Source of the DNA: Cacajao melanocephalus
Lineage: Eukaryota; Chordata; Mammalia; Primates; Pitheciidae
Length of the DNA: 64,000 bases
Direction: 5' to 3'
NCBI GenBank assembly: GCA_963573385.1
Contig: CAUYLG010017972.1
Span: forward strand, 1-64,000
This document shows positions 56,353 to 64,000 of the stretch, piece by piece (position 1 is the first letter of the stretch; every line of letters begins with the position of its first letter). The position numbers and the translations under genes are program-made. Below the pieces are notes generated by a model that did not search any database, was not told the DNA's origin, and worked only from the letters and a program-made list of their open reading frames with translations.

Positions 56353-57485
56353 ATATTGTATATTTTTTATTTCCAAGACTATTTCCCAAACTAAAACATT
56401 TATAATATTTTTTTCTCCACTAATACTTTTTAAATGTTTGAAAAATGAAAAGGTTTTATAACTGTGTATCCAAAATTCATTTTGGGCTAATGTGGAAATT
56501 TTTTTTTTCCTTAAATGTACATCATCAAAATGAAATTATTTTCAATACTTAAATGTGACTTCAAATAATAGAGTTTTTAAAGACATTGGTTTAATTTTTT
56601 TAAAAAATGCAGATGGCAGACAAAGATGTGTTACTGAATTCCAGCTATGAAAATGCGATGTCTAAATTCCAGACGAGAATGGAGCAGATGGGGATGCGTA
56701 TATGTGAATATTTACATATCAAAGCTGTATTCTCCAAGAATGTTTTGCTTTAGATTAGTAAAAACTACTCAGAAAATCTTGGCTCTTTCTGAAAATGAAA
56801 ATAATTGAATTTTAAAAGCCAGAAGTTTTAACAACTTCCAGATTAAGAAGTGGAATCCCACTTAATTTGAAAAGATGATTGGAAAACTTTTATTCTATTG
56901 TACAGCTAGCATAAAAGGAAACTTCTGAACTACCTAGAAGTCTTGATTCTCTACTTTTAAGTTGCGGCCACATTCCTGTGCTCTTGTCATGGGATGGCCC
57001 CCTATATTAAAATACATCTGGTTTAAGTTCCTGCCATATGTAATAAATCAACACATAACAGATAATAAACTTGGAAGGTTGTATTCCTACAAGCTTTGGC
57101 TTCTATTCACTTACCCTCTGCAGATTTGATGATTTCTCCATCTTAGTTTATCTATGGATAACTACTAAGAGAGGGTCCCAAACACAGATCCTTTGGAATA
57201 AACAGCTTATCTCCAAAGGCAATCAATCAGCAGGAAACTTTAAAAGAACAATCTCTGCTACTGTGTCTTTATGAGCGTTGGAAAACTAACCCCACCATTT
57301 CATGAAGCTAGCCCTCCTACTCTATGGTCCTTTTTACCCAATTATGTTTAGTAATGGAGGTTTATTACTGGAGTATAATAGGCATATTCACTATTACGTT
57401 TATTCAGAAATTTATCCATTTTAGTACAACTATTCAATAAAAACAATTAAGCAGTATTTTATTAGTTAAAGCAGAGCCATCAATT
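56353..57485. other. No recognisable feature
   Basis: AT-rich unique sequence; nothing assigned. Confidence 0.4.
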
Positions 57486-57489
57486 ATGA

Positions 57490-58040
<551 letters not shown>

Positions 58041-58214
58041 ATTTGCTTAACTCTTCTAATTTCCAGGATTAAAACTAATATTGCTGTGACTGGAGCCCTA
58101 TGAGAGATGCTATTCTATAGTGTGTAATTAATAACGAGCCTTAGGGGGAGCTATTCCTACTGGCTTTGCTCCTATTGGCCTCATAACATTTGGTACGTGC
58201 CGGATCCCCTGATT

Positions 58215-58320
58215 AGACGCTGGGTTCTTTGAGGATAGGTCTTATATTTTACATCTATCTGAATTAGTTAGTGTGATGATTTGTAGACTCTTAATAAGGG
58301 AATGATGAATAAATGAAATG
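58215..58320 (+). repeat. L2 3' tail (sense)
   Basis: 'ttctttgaggataggtctta' and a GATGAATAAATGAAATG end. Confidence 0.6.
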
Positions 58321-58484
58321 CATGCAAATACACTTAAAACATTAATTTTACATTTGAATTATTTAGTGGTTTTAAGTAATTACAAAGAATAATTTCTTTT
58401 AATTCTCCTGGGACTAGTAAAGCAACATAGATATTAATAAAAGGACAGTTAACATCATATATTATTCTTTGTTTACATTTCAAA

Positions 58485-58860
58485 AAGGAAGCCGGGTTTG
58501 GGCAATTTCTATTTGAGATACCTATCTGACATCTAAAGGAGGGGCAAATAAGTAGAGGAGAGGACTGTAAGTCTGGAGAAACTTCTGGGGTCCTTAAGTT
58601 TGGAGAAAATTGAAAGTTGTCAACAAATGGATGGTACTTAGAGCCATGTGACTGAATACGATTACCCAGAAAGAGAGTGTAAAGTAAGAGGGAAAAAGGT
58701 CCTAAGACTAAATCCTGGGACATTCTGAAACTTTAGGGTTTGGGGTGAATGATGAGAAGCCACAAAAGAGACTGAGCTTAAGTGGGTCTGAAGGTCAGAG
58801 AAATTAGGAGAACCCAGATAAAGGCCAGTCATTTTATGTCCAGGTCTCACTGTCCCTGGC
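58485..58860 (-). repeat. L2 fragment (antisense)
   Basis: Blocks like 'gtaagtctggagaaacttct' and 'aaatcctgggacattctgaa' follow antisense L2, similar to 31.1-31.4 kb. Confidence 0.6.
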
Positions 58861-60175
58861 TCTTTTCATCTCACTCGTTGATTCCTCACATCTATCTCAG
58901 TTTTCATTTCTAATTTTCATGAGCTGTTTTCATCTGCATCTCTAGTTTTTCCTAACTGACCCTCTGCTTTTCATGATCCTCACCAATCACTTTGGGTTTT
59001 GTATGTGTCTTTAGATTTGGCCTACTTACAACTTTAGGACCTAGAGTCTAGGTCAAGGGTATCCCTTTGCCAGCCTCAGTTCACATCAGCCGTATTGTAC
59101 CTCTGCCTAACTCTCCACCACACTTGCCATCATCTCCACTGGAGGAGGAGGTATAGCTGTTCTTTATGTTCTTGGCTTCAGAACCCCAATTCAATTTTCA
59201 GGTGAGTCCCTTGTACCCCCTTAAACATATGGAGCCTTGCTTTCCTTTCCTGTACTTCCTGCTTGCCTGTGTATTCCGTTCTTGCTCCAGCTCTGGACAT
59301 TTGGCCACTTTGGACAAATCTCCTGTCCTTTTCAGCCAGTCCTGGAGTCCCTCTATTTCTGCATGTCCCTCACCCCACTCTACCCTAACTGCGGTGGCCA
59401 TACTCTTGCTGTGACCTCTTGAGCCATTTGCACCAGATTTGGAGGGAGGTCAAGTCTTCTGAAACAAGCCTAATACAACCATATGGTGATCTCAAAATGT
59501 CTAAAAAATTAAAATCCCCTGGAACAGAGGTGTATAAGATGGGAAATTCAAATATTAAATTCTCAACCTACCATGTGTAGTTGCTTCTAGCAATCTTGTG
59601 TTAAATCAGTAGAAATTTCTTGAGGGAGTGCTAAGAAGACTAATTAGCAAAAAAACACCTGATATTTTCCCTAGAGATTGTGGGATATAAATTAGTAGAA
59701 GGAGAGTTGAGTCCCAAGATAATTACATAAGTCCTAGGACTCTTTGCTGCTATTTGAGGGATCTATAGTCATTGGTTAGTCTCTGTTTAGCCTAACTTCT
59801 TACTAAACAGGATAAGGAATGTTTAAGGGAGTAGAGATTAAGGTCTAATAATAAGCCATTTGAATGCCTGATTTTGAAGGACACTACACAACTAGACCTG
59901 TAGAAACAAAGAATTTTGAAGTTCTAGCTTTTCTATGTGCTTTGGCTGATGATGCCTCATCTAGAACAGCTATCTTCTTTACCACAGTCCTGCAGTTAAT
60001 AATAACTAGATATATGCTAAAATTTTCACTCACTTTTATTAGACCAGTTTGCTTTTTATACATAATCTTTACCAATTTTGTGACAAAACACAATTTTTTA
60101 TTTCATTGTGAAGCATTCAAACCAATACACGAATGAAGAAATAATTTAGAACATGAAAGTATTTAGAAATCCTCC
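58861..60175. other. No recognisable feature
   Basis: Unique intergenic DNA; the open frames at 59166-59414 and 59864-60136 have no family signature. Confidence 0.4.
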
Positions 60176-60551
60176 TCTCCTCAAATGCAATACCTTTTAA
60201 TAGTTTCATGCATAATCTTTTGACTTTTTTTGTATTATAAAAATAGGGTTATATGGAACATATTGCTAACTTGATTTTTTACTTAACTATATCTTCAATA
60301 TCTTTCTATGTTAGTGCTTGTGGCTCTATCTTATTCTTTTTGACAACTATATGATGTAGTATTTTATGGATATACCAAAATTTATTTAACCAAAACAGTG
60401 GGTTAATTTCAATTTTTTACAAATACAAGCAATATAAAAATTAACATCCAGGTACACATTTCTTTGCACACTTGTGTGGATACTTCTATGGGAGAGAGTT
60501 GTGGAATTGAACATTTCTCAGGCTAGAAGATATACGCATTTAAAATTTTGA

Positions 60552-60690
60552 GAGGCCAGGCATGGTGGCTCATTCCTGAAATCCCAGCACTCTGGGAGGC
60601 TGAAGTGGGAGGATTGGTTGAGATCAGGAATTCAAGACTAGCCTGGACAACACAGTGTGAGACTCTGTCTCTACGAAAATTTCTTTTAAA
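60552..60690 (+). repeat. Alu left monomer (sense)
   Basis: GAGGCCAGGCATGGTGGCTC start; no second arm. Confidence 0.88.
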
Positions 60691-60782
60691 AAGCTTAAAA
60701 AGAACAATGTAAAACTTTAAAAAATTTTTGATAACTAAAAAATTGCCCTCTTAAAAGGTTGTATCATTTTTTATGAACATCA

Positions 60783-61190
<408 letters not shown>

Positions 61191-61301
61191 TTATTGTAAT
61201 GTTTAATATAAAGCAGGGATTTTTAGTGACTGCTTTTTACAAATTGTAGTTATTATTACTCAAAAGCATACCAAAAATATCTTAGGAATAAGATATTTAT
61301 A

Positions 61302-61380
61302 TTTCTGTGTGTGTGTATACACACACATATATGTACATACAGAGAGACACATGTATACATGTATTATATATACGTATATT
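61302..61380. repeat. Alternating purine-pyrimidine tract with perfect 20-bp palindrome
   Basis: 61308-61327 (TGTGTGTGTATACACACACA) is its own reverse complement; TA/TG-rich steps continue to 61380. Confidence 0.95.
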
Positions 61381-61449
61381 GCATTGTGTCAAATGCTGGG
61401 GCCCATGTAAAGATGAATAATGACTGGTATTGAAAGATGACATGCTAGG

Positions 61450-61533
61450 ATTAGTATTATACTACTAATGTATGTTTGCTTGGATTAGTAGTATGTGGTA
61501 GGGCAGGGATGTATTTGCATACTACTAATCCAA
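61450..61533 (+). repeat. Three-armed inverted repeat (alternative hairpins)
   Basis: TTGGATTAGTAGTATG at 61480-61495 pairs perfectly with 61518-61533 (22-nt loop), or by 11 bp with ATACTACTAAT at 61459-61469 (14-nt loop). Confidence 0.93.
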
Positions 61534-61539
61534 ATGAGT

Positions 61540-63945
61540 GAACAGACAGATGCTAAATGTGACCTAAGAAGAGAATTAGTAAAATTTCAAGTTCCAATTG
61601 GAATATAAAGATCAATGTATAGCATTTTAAACTTTTATTTTTAAATGATAGTGTATTTTGATAGGTTTATTTAAAATCAACAGCCAAATACAGTTCTACA
61701 TGTTGACAGTTCACCAAGAATAAACTTTCCTGTTGGTCGTTATTTTTCTTTAGGTAGTTGCAACATTATCACGTAACATCATGTGATGACCCAAAATCCT
61801 GACCTCAAATAATTCCTCTAGTATTCAGTACCAACTATGACAACCTCATCGCTTCTCCATTTTTTCCTACTTCTTTCTGCATTTGTTGATAGAGAAGAAG
61901 GTTTTTTTTTTTTCCCTGTGCCATGAATGGCAGTACAAACAAATGAGTTATGTTTGTGACACACTCCTGTAATGCAGTTTACATATACTATGTATCAAAC
62001 CCAAAGCTAAAGGCTGGGTAAAAGATATGGCCAAATCAAATTAGCTAAGAACTGATCATGTAGAAGAAGAGACAGCTGTGCTAAGAATAGGCCCACAGCA
62101 GTCTTTCAAACTTTAGGAAAGGGTCCAACTAGGGCAGTTAATGTTATAAAGTCCAAGAACGAAGAAGGATAGCTAAGCATATGTATTTACCAAGAAGTCA
62201 TGGAAGGGGAAATCCACTAACTGAATATAACACTGGTATAGAATAAGGATTAGTTATAGTTAGGTCAGAGGTGAAGTGTTAGAGAGGGAAGCAAGGTGCG
62301 TTAGCACCCCATATATCCCTAACAGGACAGTGGCAAGAGGAGTCATTTGCAGCTAACTTTATGCCATCTTACTCCTTATGTGGTAGTCTTCATATTACAT
62401 ACAGAAACACAGGCAATTCTGATCTTATAAGCATGGCTTATGAAATGTGCTTTTTTTTAAATGATAAAACAAAAATTTTCTATGGAAAGACTAGAAATAT
62501 AGCACATAAAACCTTAGTATTATAGGTTGACCAGAATGATTTTTCAAATTTACCTAGATTATAACCTACTTTAGTATGTTTTTAAATATATATGTAAGTG
62601 GTTTCCTTTTACGGAGTATGAAATGCTAATGTCTCAGCAGATGGATGCTGCAAGAGTTTCCAAATCTTGATATAGTCTAAAATAAAATTAAATTATCTTC
62701 TATGGGTGGGATTTGGCAGTTCTTTTAAATTCTTTACTAAAAAATATTTCTACGAACTGTGTTAGATAGGAGATGTCTTTACCCTCCATTCTTTTAACTC
62801 ACAAAAAATCATTCTGACACCATGCTTCTCTTAAGTGGGAAAAAAATGTCCAAAAAAGCAGTCTGAGTGAACCGTAACTTGATTTAAATATTTTGCACTC
62901 TTCAACTGTACTTTCCTATTGAGATCTTCTAGCCTTCTTTACTAGAGGAATTTCCATTTTAGTTCTGAGTTTCAGTCTGAATCATCTATTCCTTATTAGT
63001 TTCCAGGATGACTGTTGATGTTCCTAGATCAATGCCAAGGCACAAACCTCATCTCTCACAGTAAACATTTGAAAGAAATAAAAATCTGCAAAGGTTTGTT
63101 TGATTGGAATGAACTTTCTTCATACTAGAAAGCCAGTAATTACTGAAAGCCAGTAATTATTAAATCATACTTTATTCTATATTTGAAAACAGATATCACA
63201 ATAATGTCTCTAAATTCCTTTATGAACTATAAAGAAACAGCTATCCCTGCTGCAACAGAATGAAAACTTTAACATTCTTTTGGCTTTTCAAACACGTTAG
63301 TTCATTATTTTAATAAAATGCACTAACAGATGTTAGACAGAATGTGGCCACATCTGGGACATATAAAATGCCATTCCAAATCTCCATGGGAGGGATATAG
63401 CAATATTGTTTAGTTTTCCTCAAAAGTCTTTCTAACTAGCTCATCTCATTTAACTTGTTTAGCTCCTTTAAGTTGAACAGTTAGCAAATGAAAGTAGCAC
63501 CAATTACTTTGGTTGTTTTGAGAGTAGAAAAGGGAATTAAAGTGTCAAGGGAAGCATCACAAACAGAAATGCACTATGCTGAAATACAAATAAAACTTCA
63601 CTAGAGCTTGTGGCTAGAGGTATATTTTTTCAGCTGAAGAGGTCGTAAATCTTGAGTTGCCTGCTTCCTGGAGCCACCTTGAATTATAGGTCTCTCTAGG
63701 CCTTTCTACAATGTCCCCATTTAACTTGGCTCTTTCAAAGAAAGCACAACACTTCTAAAAGACGGCAAATAAAGATTTTTGGTAGAGGATATATTTCAAC
63801 AATCGTTATCTATACATAGTGGTTAAATCCCAATGTTCCAGCTTAACTTTTACTTTTATTTTGTTCTCTAAAAGTAAGTTTTCTAAGAAGATAAAACCAA
63901 CACCTGCTAGTTTCCTATTAATGGATCAGCTTCTTGAAAATCATC
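61540..63945. other. 2.4 kb without a recognised repeat or gene
   Basis: The longest stretch without an Alu or L1 that I can recognise in the window. AT-rich, a T-run at 61902-61912, no convincing exon. Confidence 0.4.
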
Positions 63946-63947
63946 TT

Positions 63948-64000
63948 GGCTGGGCGTGGTAGCTCACACCTGTAATCCAAGCATTTTGGGAGGCTGAGGT
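63948..64000 (+). repeat. Alu (sense), cut by the window edge
   Basis: GGCTGGGCGTGGTAGCTCAC start at the right edge. Confidence 0.93.

Noticed and set aside
61540..63945. Hidden exon of a neighbouring gene (the next gene to the right should be RNF2)
   Set aside because: No splice-bounded open frame that I recognise; from memory of the map RNF2 starts beyond the right edge.

Overview
This window is human, or very close primate, nuclear DNA. It is packed with Alu SINEs in both orientations, LINE-1 fragments of several ages, old L2/MIR relics and MaLR/MLT2 LTRs, separated by AT-rich unique sequence. It contains one CpG island and no prokaryotic-style coding. Most of the available open reading frames are translations of Alu or LINE sequence.

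The only protein-coding exon I can support is on the minus strand inside the CpG island. The start codon is at 19603-19601 and the open codons read MGGSASSQLDEGKCAYIR, followed by a splice donor at 19548-19547. I recognise this as the first coding exon of NIBAN1 (FAM129A/C1orf24; human chromosome 1q25.3, minus strand), from memory of the family's N-terminus. On that reading, positions 1-19548 are the 3'-ward part of NIBAN1 intron 1 (exon 2 lies left of the window), about 19604-19960 is leader and core promoter, and about 20.0-64.0 kb is upstream intergenic DNA.

Layout: 0-19 kb is intron 1, with an L1 ORF2 endonuclease-domain relic at the left edge, about ten Alus, a 5'-inverted L1 with target-site duplication at 10.3-10.8 kb, and MIR/L2/L1M relics. 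The CpG island is 19.0-19.9 kb. Just upstream are a MER5-type DNA transposon split by a young-looking Alu, a CA repeat, and an L2. At 22.3-24.2 and 41.0-42.05 kb are two L1 3' ends, each carrying an Alu at the same L1 position. At 30.1-31.4 kb is an antisense L2, at 33.7-34.1 kb an MLT2-like LTR, and at 36.5-39.0 kb an old minus-strand L1M with a readable ORF1 coiled-coil relic. At 42.4-43.9 kb lies a local rearrangement: a 191-bp segment present twice (5 mismatches), one copy enclosed by a 50-bp inverted repeat. At 47.1 kb is a 5S rRNA pseudogene fragment. From 47.9 to 55.2 kb is a nested stack of L1M fragments, an antisense MaLR (MST/THE1-like) element and Alus. At 55.6 kb an Alu tail has become a 153-bp pure pyrimidine tract.

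Nothing here behaves as a multi-gene system. The best candidates for a second look are the 42.4-43.9 kb duplication with inverted-repeat arms, the paired Alu-in-L1 insertions, the long pyrimidine tract and the pure AAAGG repeat in Alu tails, the alternative hairpins at 61.45-61.53 kb, and an ATF4/C/EBP-like site in the NIBAN1 CpG island. Repeat family names are from recognition by eye; edges are good to about 10-20 bp unless a target-site duplication is given.
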